In this document: one piece after another, positions 1 through 12,300 of the stretch
How positions within the stretch are numbered: position 1 is the first letter of the stretch
Layout: every line of letters begins with the position of its first letter
Source of the DNA: Cristatella mucedo
Taxonomy: Eukaryota; Bryozoa; Phylactolaemata; Cristatellidae
Length of the DNA stretch: 64,000 nt
Assembly (NCBI GenBank): GCA_009760855.2
Contig: WPIO01000003.1
Location: 781,001-845,000, forward strand
Direction of reading: 5' to 3'
Translations under genes and position numbers: made by a program
Notes under the pieces: generated by a model
Seen by the model: the letters and a program-made list of their open reading frames with translations, nothing else
Database searches by the model: none
Told to the model about the DNA's origin: nothing

Positions 1-613
1 CAAATATTCACTAGGGGGGGGCAGTTTAAAAAGTATGTGACCCATCCAAGCGACACTCAGTGCTGAGCACATACAAGCAGGTGAATCATAATCCCAGAAA
101 CCTAAATTGGAAGAACTTTAAATGAACAAAGCACAGAGCCTAAAGGCCTGCATAAAGATCGCTGTGAGACAGCTGTCTTCCTACGACTGAGTACGACTTC
201 CTTAACCACTGTCCAAGGCCGATCCTCCTATTAATGCAAGACCTAACTAAGCTGGCTAGTAATAAGAAGTAGATATGAATCTCTGTATGTTGAACGATTG
301 TGCATATTTGGAAGACTTTTTTGCTCGCATGGGGGTCAGCAAAGCAAAACAGAAACGAAAAATATCCAACTGCAGCCGCTAGCTAAAAACGGACAGAGGC
401 AATGATTGTTTGAACAGGCTATACCTTGGCACGTTTTTCTATCATGATTCCTAATCAATTGTCAGTAATCAGCCATGAATGATTTGGTCACGACCGAAGC
501 AGAGCCCCGTCTTCAGGATGCCGGCCAAGTGAACAAAAGAAAATTAATTTCGGCACCGGTAGTAGAGATGTCTACGAAGTGCCGCTCGGAAATGGCTGAT
601 GCTTCATGCCTGA

Positions 614-668
614 ACAACACACACACACAAGCACAAACACACGCACACACCTGTGTGCACACACACAT
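614..668. repeat. (AC)n-rich microsatellite, imperfect
   Basis: Interrupted AC dinucleotides. It causes His-Thr and Cys-Val open frames that are not genes. Confidence 0.9.
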
Positions 669-689
669 ATGTACAAGCTGGTTAACAAG

Positions 690-1462
690 AATAATAATCA
701 TAATCCTAATAATACATTTGATATAGCACCCTCGGAGAACCTTTTAGTTACTTTACATTTGCTGCAACGAAAGCACGATCGAATGGCTAGTAGTAGCATG
801 TTCAATAAACATCATGAATATCATGGTTAAGAGTGACATGCACAAGGTCACCATACAAGTATGGTTAGTGGCAACATGCACAGTGTCAGCATACATAACC
901 ACATACAGGCCGAATCACAGGGACACACTAAATGCCGTGATAACTAGATGGGTTTCTTTTTAAACGTGGTTAAGTCAAGAGAATTGACCACATTTAAAAA
1001 GAAACCAAAACGAGTGGTATGATACTTAGCCTGGTGGGGCAGTAGATCTGATAGGTAGGCTGAAGCGAAAGAATGAAGGGACCTGAAAGTAAGTGACAAA
1101 ACCTGGAGGTCGATGCTTTGCTTGACATGTAGCCAGTGGAAGTCAGCGAGAAGTGGTGTGATGTGGCATCTGCGATGCTCACGACTGACAAGCCTACCTG
1201 CAGAGTTTGCACCGGCTGTAAGCGCCTTATTGCATAGGCCGGTAGACCGGCAAGCAGTGAGCTACAGAAGGCGAGACGGCATGTCACAAATTAATGGGCC
1301 AATGCAAATGTAGTATCCTTGTCTAAGCAAGCCTGAATTTTAGAAACTGTATGTATTGAAAGTAGGCAGACTTTACTGCGGAGCTGATCTGTTCATGTAA
1401 TGTAAGGTCACTTTGGAACATGACAGCTGGATTTCGTGCCGATTCAACAGGAGATATCCCAG
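690..1462 (-). mobile_element. LINE-A fragment, left part, split by LINE-B
   Basis: Begins with an AAT-rich tail and the conserved 3' end (gcaccctcggagaac, tttacatttgctgcaa), then the 3' region and RT C-terminus in reverse. It continues after the LINE-B insert at about 2024. Confidence 0.85.
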
Positions 1463-2023
1463 CGGTTTGAGCACGTGTCTTCTTTGCTGAAAGAGCTAGG
1501 ATGGTTGCCGGTTGAGCAAAGGATACAGAGCAAAGTTCTTATGCTGACCCACAAGGCCCGCGCCACGGCTTGGCTCCTTCATACCTAGCTGAACTGCTGC
1601 ATCAGTTTCAGCCTGTTCGCACCCTCAGGTCCTGTGCGGACAATAAATCAGCTATCCCATTCCCCCGCTTAAAGACAGTTGGCGATAGAAGCTTTAGCTC
1701 TGCAGATCCTAGACTGTGGAACTCGCTTCCACAATTCTTATGCAACGACAACTACTGTCCTACTGCCGACTATGGCACATCCTTTTCAGCAGTCCTGAGC
1801 TGCTACTTCTATGCCACTCACTACCTCAACTGCTCTCCTGACTCTGCAATGCTTCCCACTTTCTCTTTGTTGCGTGAGACAAAGTCCGTTGGCTACCGAA
1901 TGCGTAGCGAAAGCCGCTTAGGCTGTGAGTGCACTATACAAAACTCTCTCCTGCGTAACACCCACATGGTCTGTATGACTTTGTGGATTTATAGACGGAG
2001 ATTCATTAAATTACGTGCTCGTA
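1463..2023 (+). mobile_element. LINE-B 3' end nested in LINE-A
   Basis: Encodes an RT C-terminal tail (HGLAPSYLAELLHQFQPVRT, LKTVGDRSFSSADPRLWNSL), then a noncoding end with cggagattcattaaatta. LINE-A sequence breaks off just before it and resumes just after it. Confidence 0.8.
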
Positions 2024-2388
2024 GAGCCGATTTTGAGCTTTAACCTTTCCAATTTTTAAATCACACTTGGTTTTCCCATAACTATGAGGTTGGTTATATT
2101 ATCATTAAATTTATGAGAGTTTGTTGCCATCCATGTGTGAATATCATCAATACCTGTAGCAAGGGAGTTGAGAGAATTCGACGTGCTCGAGGGCTGGGAG
2201 GGATCAAAGCAAAGGTACAACTGAGGGTCATCCGCATAGAAGTGAAAGCCTAGGTTTTGCCTCTCAATGCAATTGGCAAGAGGCAGAGTATAAGCCGTGA
2301 AAAGAATGGACCAAGCACAAAGCCTTGCGGTACCTCATATTTCAGAGGTTCCTCTAATGATTTTTGTCCACTCACATCAATTCTCTAG

Positions 2389-2484
<96 letters not shown>

Positions 2485-2610
2485 ATAAGACCTGAACCAT
2501 TGCAATGTAGTGCCTGTAATATCCAGGCGAGATGAGAGGTGCTCAAGAAGGACTTGACAATCGACGGTATCAAAAGCTGCAAACATACACACATTCACGT
2601 GGTTGCCATT
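2024..2610 (-). mobile_element. LINE-A fragment, right part, interrupted by (TC)n
   Basis: Resumes the LINE-A RT in reverse (gagccgattttgagcttta), including the YADD-box region near 2240 and the FDTVDCQ-type segment near 2570. The 91-bp CT microsatellite sits inside it. Confidence 0.85.
2391..2481. repeat. (TC)n microsatellite
   Basis: Uninterrupted TC dinucleotides for 91 bases inside a LINE-A copy. It creates false Ser-Leu and Arg-Glu open frames on both strands. Confidence 0.98.
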
Positions 2611-3202
2611 CTAAGCATGCAGTGCTCTTGCTATAGTTGCTGTATTTATGCCAATGCGATCCTGTATAAATCGCATGCATGCTCTTGAACTCACGTCTGA
2701 ACTTGCAGCATTTATGCATGCATATGTGTATGTCCAGGCAACTAAAAATCTGCCATGCTAATCCACTATATCGCAGCACGCGCACCAAGTGAGGCCTATG
2801 TTATGGTTAGTATCAGTCGATAGTTAGGGATAAATAAGACGAGGAAGAAGAGGGCACACATTGTAGACTGAACGAGATCTTCATGTGGTCAGAGTAGGCT
2901 ACTTACACTAAATCCTAGTAAATTCAGCCACCAGCCACACGTACAGCAATGCATTTAAGTACACACGTAGACTGTCAAATCAAAGCTGAGACCTAAGGTC
3001 GTAGATTGACTGCATCATTAGATAGCAGCATTGAATCGTCTATAATTCATTACCCGAACTAACAATATAAGATACGTATATCTGCATGTATTAATACGTG
3101 CGTGTGCATGATACATGAATGAGAAAAATGCCGTAGAGTGGAATAATATGAGCAGTAATTGAATCAGCAAGTTCCGTAATCATTTACAAATCAAATGCTC
3201 AC

Positions 3203-3327
3203 CGTAGTTCCCACGGTAATAGTGGAGCTTTTGCTCGTACAGGTGGATTATATCTGTGCACACGTTGTCCAGCATGCTTTGATTGTGCGATACGACTTTC
3301 AAAGTCTTCTTCCATTTCTGGAGGTAG
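3203..3327 (-). CDS. ABCF1: ABCF1-like exon: H-loop region
   Basis: Acceptor cttgcttgcag, donor aactacg|gtgagc, 125 bp. It reads [20 protein letters not shown] then NVCTDIIHL...LHYYRGNY. The family has LLIVSHDQGFLD, so the switch histidine is kept while the following Asp is Asn. The next exon was not found between 1 and 3200. Confidence 0.92.
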
Positions 3328-6300
3328 CTGCAAGCAAGGCTTGGGTCGTAAGCATCGAAATATTATCCTTTTTATAGCAATACTAAGATGAGAGATTCTT
3401 TGGTATTGCTAATGCTTCTCCAAAGTGCCCGCCAAATCTTCACAGACATTCCATCAACAACATAATCAAACTTGAGATAGCCAGAAACAGCATTTCCAAC
3501 TTTCCGGCTTTAGCTATGAAGAGTTAGCATGCTTGGTTCTAGCAACACGATCCCGAGGTCGTGTGTTCGAATCCTGAGGTGGGCGATCCATTATTGCCGC
3601 TGCAAGTGGTGGTGATAGCCGTATGCAAGTGGTGTTGATAGCCAGTTGTTGATAGACAGTTTATGAAAAATTTATTTGGACAAAACTGTAAATATCTTTT
3701 CCTGAATTCAAATTCCTACCATTCCGAACGTGTATTGGCTCGCAAAGAAGGGGGAGCATAATAATTGAAACTTCCAAATCCACATGCTGTCGGAAAATGG
3801 GAACTGACAGAGACGCTTTGAAGAGAGTCTTTGAAAATGAAATGGGGTTTTTTGCGTTTTAGCTCAACACAGGGAGTCTTAATTGATGATACATGCTATT
3901 TGCTAGTATCTTGCTGAATTCTATCTCGTGGTATCACTGCGGTGGCTTGAGTTCTCTAAACTCTGAACTTTATGGCTTACTGCAAATCCCAAAAAGCAGG
4001 AAATTGTAGTTGTTTAGCGTAAAATGTCACAAGTGGATTTGCACGGGCCCGTGCAGACAGATTCAAGCCACGTGCTTGGGTAGCCGAAGAAACTGCAGGT
4101 ATGGAAAGGAATCATCAGCAAGAAAACATAGCCAAGCGGTGAGCAACTGGTCGGTAAATAAATTTGAGAAAGGGTCTGCGTGATGAATGAAATGAAATCA
4201 CCTCATGCAGGATAATTTAGGATCTGCATTTCACTTTGCTACCTTGCAGTCGGCATCGACGACATTTGCATTTGGTTGACATCTTTACTTCCTCAAGCTT
4301 TACTCAATCTTTACTTCCTCAAGTTGGACATCTTTACCTCCTTAACGACAACAAACCAACCTAGTAGCTATAGGCAAGCATAGTGTTACCCTTAAGTTGG
4401 AAGACCTCGCAGTCAAGATCGATTCGCATGAAATCACCCTTGCGACCGACAGCCTGTACACTCCGTATTCTTCCACAACAATGTGTCATTGGACAAGCAT
4501 ATTGTCTCCCCTGTCAAGTCCGCCGACACGCAACTGATCAGGATTGCCAAAATTAGGGCCTGCTTAAACAAGAGTACGACAGCCAAACCTATTCACACCT
4601 TCGTGACGCCGCGCCTATATTAGTATTGGTGTACTTTGCGTTCATACCTGTTTATGTTTCAGGGCATGTTATTAATTTGGGCTCATACTAATCAGAGGTG
4701 TCGAGTGTCTTTTTGTGTGCGGTTGCCTGCTTGGATAGCATGATACCGTACTTTTACTCTTTGAATTGTAATGCTTCTCTTACACCGATTGTTTTAAATA
4801 ATCTATTTGGAAAAGCAAATGTAAAGCGCCTAAAAAGAGATTGAGTTCTCTGAGGGTGCTTGATCAAGTGCATTATTATTATTATTATTATAAAAGTGGT
4901 TCTATTGGATTGCTATATACAAATTTAAAACTATAATGTTGTACGACACCTGCACCCCGACTGTGCTTACTCACTATACAGGTCGGTAATTTTAGCGTAT
5001 CGGATACCATTAATTTTCGTAGCAGGTGTGAATGAATGTTTCCTATTCCCGCAGAAAAAGAGACTTTCTTTCTGTAAAATAATACTGAAACTTGTGATTT
5101 TAAGTAATAATGTCGCCGATATTTTTCAGGGCCTTGCCAAAAATAAGTTAAAAAGTAGGGCCCATAGGAAAACAAGAAAGAAAAAATGGTTAGAAAAATA
5201 TATCACTATAAACTCTAACCCAAAAATAATAGCGAACTGGGTCGGGTACTTTTTGGTGGCGGCAATTTCAGTTCCCTTTTTTACTAATGCCAATGCTTTT
5301 ATTGTCAATGAAGTGCGTTTTACTCATGACTGTTCAGGGGCCTTATTCACTCGCTTGAAAGCTAATTGTCCCATTAGATATCGGTATTTCGAGCCAAAAC
5401 TTAACCAACATGCATCAAATAAGATCGATCGAAGAGTATACTGGTTGGGTGTTCCTTACCCGAGGCGAACAGTTGTCTTGCTTTCAACTATCAAGACGTG
5501 ATGCTTTACATGCCTCAACAGATCTCTCTGTGACACTAATGTGTACGAGGCCTAAGCTGATGAAAACTTGATTGGGTAACGCACCATTAAATAAACTTAA
5601 TTTCAATAGTAAGCAAAGGTTTTACACATGGGAAGCTTGAAAACAAATATAGAGTTTGCACAGCATTCCTGAAACGCAGCGTTTAGAATTGAAAAGTACC
5701 TAGAAAGAGATTTTAATTCTCCGAGGGCGCTTTATCAAACGTACTAGTAATATTGATATTATTATTATTATTATTATTAGAACTTGTGCAATAGCAAGGA
5801 AAGTACCGTACTAATTTAAGTAGCTGACAAATAACATCAGTCTCAAACCCAGCTACTAAAAGATTAAACAAGCACGTAGGCATGCCGACACGGACACGGC
5901 GTGCATGCTTGCATCGAGCACACTGCTGGTTCAGAATGCTCCTCTTTCGGGCCAGATCTCTGGTTTTGGTTCATTTTCAGTGCAGCAAAGTTGTATCGCC
6001 TTTGTATCGCTTACATCTTCGATCTGAAATTTGATGCGCCACTTTGGTTTTGGCGTTTTTAGCAACACGAAGCTCTCAGTTCCTACTTACATGATTATTG
6101 AGAAATATGACTTTGAAATGTGAGCAATTTTTTCTTATGGCGTACATAACTACTTATGATGAAGAGTATTTTTATGATGATAAGGTCATCGTAGAGTGTG
6201 ATGACAAACATAAGAAACCTCCGTACATAGCAATGAATGCACATAAAATGTGCTATAGAGCAACCACCAATAGCGATCCATCGTATAGTGCTTGGTAGAT

Positions 6301-9300
6301 TATTATCATTTTTCAAAATCAAATCCAAGTTCAGAATGACCCCTAGCTATGCAGACCTATAAATTTCAACTACAAGCAGAAGTTGCTTACTTGTCAAGCC
6401 ATATGATGGCATTGAGATCGAGGTGATTTGTTGGTTCATCAAGAAGCAGCAAAGTAGGTTCAATAAAAAGAGCTCTGTAATAAATACGACAACTACTGCA
6501 TTCGCAAATCTCAATTACGTCTGACGCACCAAACAACAATTGGAATCGCAAAACGCACACTAATAAAGCAAGGATAAAGTAAAATTTCTTCCCAATATAT
6601 TTCCGTAATATCCTACTTGAACGTTTGAAAACTATAATCGTTCTGGCACATGAGGCACTGACAGGATTCAAATCGTACTTGTTCGAGTTCAGTAGTCTGT
6701 ATAAATAATGAAAGCTACGCTAAGAAGACTGCTTTCGTGGCTAGCCATCACTTGCGAACCCAATTTAAGACTAGAAACTACCTTCCGGGCAATATTTAAG
6801 CAACGACACCTACTCTCACGCTGTGGACTATGGGCGCATCCTTTCCAGCGGTCCTGACCTGCTATTTCCATGCAACCCACTACCTTAAACTACTCTCCTG
6901 ACTCGGCTATTCTTCTCACTTTTTCTTTGTTGCGTGAGACGAAATCTGCTGGCTACTAAATGCGTACTGAAAGCCACTAAGGCTGCGAGCGTGCTATACA
7001 AACTCTGAAAATACTCACCCAGTCTTTGTGGTTCTGTGGAGTGAAAAACAGGGATACATGAATACATGCAACGTAAGCAATTTCCAAACGTCTCGGAATG
7101 GAAGATAAGAATTGTATCATCAGTGTTCAAAATGGGCAAAAGTGCTCAAAGAAGAGCTCAAGAATATAATAATATCACAGTCAAAAGGCAAGCTTCAAAG
7201 GCAACAATTAACCAACGAACGGAGCACACAAATATGCAATTAAAAAATTTTAATTTAAATTTAAATTAAATTTAAATTTGAAACCAATGTCGGTTTATTA
7301 TTTGGGTTATCAAAAGTACAAGTTAACACAATCTTTGCTGCTTCAGTTTCAAGCCAGAAAGTGTTCACACCAGCCAATATGCTCGAGAGTATGGTATATG
7401 TATATGATTACAGCAAGACAAGTAGCCAGGTCGAGAGCTTAAATTGTATTTTCCTTACAGACCTTGGTCTACAATTAAATGCCTCACGAAAGCAAATCAA
7501 ATGTCAAATTTTGGATGTGCGGAAAAATCACATCATTTTTAGAGCCAAATGTATGCTATTAGTGGGCAGTGACTGACAGTAATTGGCTGTCCTGCAGCCT
7601 ATTGTAAATTACTTTCAGTACAATTAACAGATATAGTAATGCATATTTTCACAGACGATACCTAGAAAACATGTATGCAGCCCTAGCTTTTAGCAATGCA
7701 GCTTATAAAATCTTGCTGACAAATCACGATGAGTTCCCAAACACAGTCTCTTACTCAAACCACAGGTAAAATACCACGACAGAACCAGAAACCTTGTCAC
7801 TTGTCAAACGCACAATGTACATATAGCCAATAGCAATATTCTAGGTCCATCGTTAGGCCCACTGCACATCTGGTATGTGCTAAAATACTGGAAACGCATA
7901 ATCCCAACGAGTCTAAGGAATTTAAATTTATAAGCAGTGCGAAATGTAGCCCAGTGGGAACTAACACGCGGGTGCTGCCATTCTGGTGTCCCGGAGTCAG
8001 GAGAAATATGAAATAAAATGCCTCCCCACAACACCTAAGCTGGGCATGGCCAGCCCAGTTGCATCAGGTAGCCAATTCACCCCCTGCAGGCTACTCAGGG
8101 TACGAATAATAGTTAGGACGAACTTCGGCTTGGCAACGGTGACCGGCCAGTGCCATTCACCCAGGCCCTTTTCGAGCTCAGTTCAGCCCAATGGTATGAT
8201 ACAGGTGAAGACCAACCAGAAAAAGGCACACAGTCGATCAATGCGGCTTGATAAGGCGACAAATGTCAATCTAGCAAAGCTCTGAGCTCTGGCTCTACAG
8301 CCAAAGAACACATGACACAGTACAGTGTTCAGCTGCTCTAGCAATCGCTCAGGGCCACAAAGTGATTGCTTATAACAATAGCACACGTGATAAAGCCCTC
8401 TCGGAGATCTCAGGCTTCAAACGAAACACAATCGAATGGTTGGTGGTAGCATGCTTACCACTAAGCTCATCGCCGTCGCTATATACCACAGAATGCTAGT
8501 ACTGCGGTACGTGATTTTAAAAGCCACTGAAAGGAACCAGCTTAGACGCATGCTTAGCTTCAACTAAAGAGTGGATAAACAATAATATAATAATAATTGT
8601 AATTTTTGTAATGATCCATTTACTGTACACCCTGAAGCAAAACTTTGAGCTGAGAGATCGTGCAAACATAGCTTCTTTAAAAGCGATATAAAGGCCAGCT
8701 TAGCTAAGCTAAACCAGTCTGTACTGAAAGATAAACCAGTCACTACTGGAAGATGCCACTAGAACCACAGCGAGCAGGCGGGTCGGTGGCCCGAGCATGT
8801 GACGGCTTGACAGTCACAAGAAGCTGTTTTCAAAAACGTCATTCCAAGCGCCTTCAGGCATCAGTAAAATACACTAAATGTTCATACAATGCATTTTAAT
8901 TCTAACCTTATGTGCATTCAATTGCGGAGGCTACTGGTGGACATACGGGGAGTTAAGATTGTATATTGGAATCAGCAATAATAATAATAATGATACCTTT
9001 CTATTTCGCCCTCATGGAACTCTTCAGTGAAACCTCTTTCTGTGCACTTCATATGTGCTGCACAGGATGTTCGGTCGAATGGTTACTGGTAGCATGCTCA
9101 ATGTGTCAGCACGCATAACCACACAAAAGACGAATCACATTGTCCTCCTAAAGGCTGTTACAAATAGATGAATGTTTAGCTTCTTTTTAAATGTAGTCAA
9201 GGCAGGAAATGTGTTGAAACCAGTCGAAAGTGAGCTCCAGGCTTTGGCAGCATACGAATAAAAGGCACAGTCTCCAAAAGATTTGAATGAGGTACGTACG

Positions 9301-12300
9301 AGGTGTAGCTAAACAATTACATTCAGATAAGCGGGCGGTACGAATAGTAGCCGAGTGGCGGAGCAATCAGGATTGGTATCGACCGGGATCCCATATGTGT
9401 GGGGGCTCCAACAAGGATCAGCAATGCCCAGGATTCCGGAGTTCGGTCCTGTTATAAACTGCAAAACGTTATCGCGTACAGAGAAATTCATAATTGCATT
9501 CGCAATTCCAGTTAAACGTACCTCGCAAGTGACACACGCATTCGCCAGCCACCAGATAATTGCTTGGTTGGCCGCTCTTGCATTTCTTCCGCGAATCTCA
9601 AGCCAGCCAGAATCCTTCTTGCTTTGGGTTCAGCGGCGTCAGCACAAACTGCTTTAAGCTCATCTCGTACCTGCACGAATTACGAACGCAACTAAGCATT
9701 ACATCGCTGTTCGTGGAACAATTGCACAATAGTACACTAGAGGCTACTAATGCGTTGAAAAGAAATATATAATTCCCTATGCATTATGTGTGAGGGTAAG
9801 TTAATTGAGTCATTTTCTAGAACCGTGAAGTCTCCGAAAAAGCAGCAGCGTTCGAGCAACCAATAAAAAGGCAGCAGAAATTATTCGACCGTATCGTTCC
9901 ACAAAATTCAAATCCCGGATATAGACGGCGTACTGAAACAGCACTCTACCGATATTTGCAATGGTGGCGTGGTGCAGTGGTCTAAACGGCGGCGACAGCT
10001 AAACAAGCCATGCTGTGACTAATAATAATTATTTCTGGCGCCAGATTTTTACTGAATAGGAATCGATTACACAATAACATATGATCAAGGCCGCATTGAG
10101 TTTGGTTTGAGGGTACTGGTACGAGCTAGTTTTATGCTCGCAATCATGTCAGCCCCAGTCGGACTCACAACCTTCGCCAGGCCAATGTGATCCACTAGTG
10201 AGCGCAGCAACCTGGCCGTCTCCGCCGATTGGGTGGATCGATTTATAAATGGCCACGATGATCGTGTAATCAACTTGAGTAGATGCGATCCTCGCTTCTC
10301 AGACTCACATGCTTGCCTTAAGCACATGCTTGCCTTACACGAGGTTGAAGGAGTCTTTGACCACTGTTCGCAGCGACATAAGTTTTGGATGCGAATTCGA
10401 TGGACGTTTCGGTCACTCCAACGCTAAAGTCACATCCTTAATAGATGGATCTTGGAAACACAGCACAACGATAACTCCGACTCTCAGTGTCACGACGCCG
10501 ATCTCCTCGGTTCAGCCCTTAAGTTGCGACTTCCGGTCGACTTTGGCATATGCTCTCTATGAGTTCTAAGTTGCAAATGTGTTTCGAGGTTTTCACATGC
10601 TCACAGAACTAGGCCTCAAATCTAACGCTCGTAACAGTGCTAGTCTCAACCGACACACGATAAAAACTGACCACGCCTGAATCGGCTAGTGAGTAAGGCT
10701 GGCGAGTTGGGGTTCTGAGCCAATGCCCTGCAAATTTCAGCTTTGTTGGAATAAAATGAAAACGCCACCTGTACGTCAGCCGAAGAAAGGCGAGGAATAC
10801 GATGTTGCATGCCTATGGCACGCTGTTAAAAAAAAGCTCTAACGGATTCTAATTTTCCGGTATAGGCATCGGGTCGCAGCATCTAATTCCTGTCAATTTG
10901 GAACAGAATGGGTAATTCACTATTCTTCAGAAAGGAAAATTCTTTCTCCCGGTAGTCTTTTAAAAGATAAATTCACGTATCTGCAGGATATTGACCAAAC
11001 ATTCAGCTAATTGGGTCAGGACATAGCTTTATGACTCATAACAATCGTGATATTCGGCTTTCACGTCCTGACAGACCTACGCCGAAAGCAGCACTCGTAA
11101 CGGCACCCGTTTCAGCCGACAACTCCACGAATAGTGATGCCTGAATATTGTATTGCTGGCGGCTTTTAGCGCATCACCAATATCGGCAGGCATGCCAACA
11201 AAAGCAGAAATAAGCGACCTAGATCCCTCACACGTTAGAATAAGAAGTTCGCATCTATAATGTAGGTAAGTCTGATTGACAGCAACGGACGGCTACAGTC
11301 AGCCAGCAGGACGTCTTATCTTATGCTAATTCTTTAAGCACAGCTGACTGAATATCTCCTGACATTTACGCGGCCTCGGCCAGAGATTATCGCATAATCG
11401 GTTCCTAGCCCTTACAATGCAGAAGTCACAAATAATAAACATCGGTGACAATCTGGCTGACTTGGCTGGCAGCTGTTGTATCGTCGGCTACCCATTGATT
11501 ATCCCAGTCAGTCTCCAAATTAAAGTCTCTTAAAGCATATCTCGGGTGATTTTGAGCAGTGACTTGGAGGCTTTCCAAATCCACCTGTGAAAACCTTTCT
11601 AGCTACTCCTAATGCTGCCGAGTCGGCATCGCAATAATGGTTGCAAGCCGGTGGCTTAGATGACCAGTCAGAAGCAGATGTTCATCAAGAATCACGGTAG
11701 GCCTACTTCGTCCCGACTAAGAAGTTAGGTATAGCTGCTTATATACTTCTGAGAACTTAATAAGTAGCTCTACCTGATGTTAACGTCTGGCCCGTGGCTC
11801 ATAGAGCGTTAGCTTGAAAGACCTACGACAAATTCAGGCAGCCATATTTTGAGGGTATGTAGATATCCGTGGACATTGGTGTAGCTGCTTGCAGAAGAGA
11901 AAATTTAAACACCGCCAAGGGTAGAGCACAGCACGTTGAGCTTTGCCTCAAAAACCGGCTCGACAAAGAAAATTCACTATGCTGTAGAAAATTGTTACCT
12001 TCTTCAGCTGTTCACCAGCTCCGGCACTTCCAGCTTCGTAGGCCTGCACGAGCTGCTTCTCAAAAGCCAAAAGCTCTAATCGCTTAGTGTCAGCTTTCAG
12101 AACTGCCTCAACTGCGGGCGTGTCATCAGCCACAAACTCTGAAAGAGTGATACGTGACAGTTTGAGCATGCACGGTGTGCTAAAAGCAGCTAACTTAAGA
12201 AATTATTTGGATAATCTTACAAGCATCTCACCCTGAGTTGAAGGTCGTCAGTTTAGCTCCCAAAAACAGCAAGACGAATACCTCTTCCTTTTCCCTAGCT

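Noticed and set aside
2297-2598. Open frames of repeated Ser-Leu and Arg-Glu around 2391-2481
   Set aside because: Pure translation of the (TC)n microsatellite. The same applies to frames over 26537-26650 and 59147-59231.
1-3202. Further ABCF1 exons (linker and NBD2) left of 3203
   Set aside because: No TFKKMY-type linker or second Walker motif found on the minus strand; the remaining exons are probably outside the window.
8183-8290. Minus-strand [10 protein letters not shown] as a candidate ABCF1 exon (like [11 protein letters not shown])
   Set aside because: The true exon with [10 protein letters not shown] and the LSGG signature is at 9522-9670 with correct splice sites and phases.
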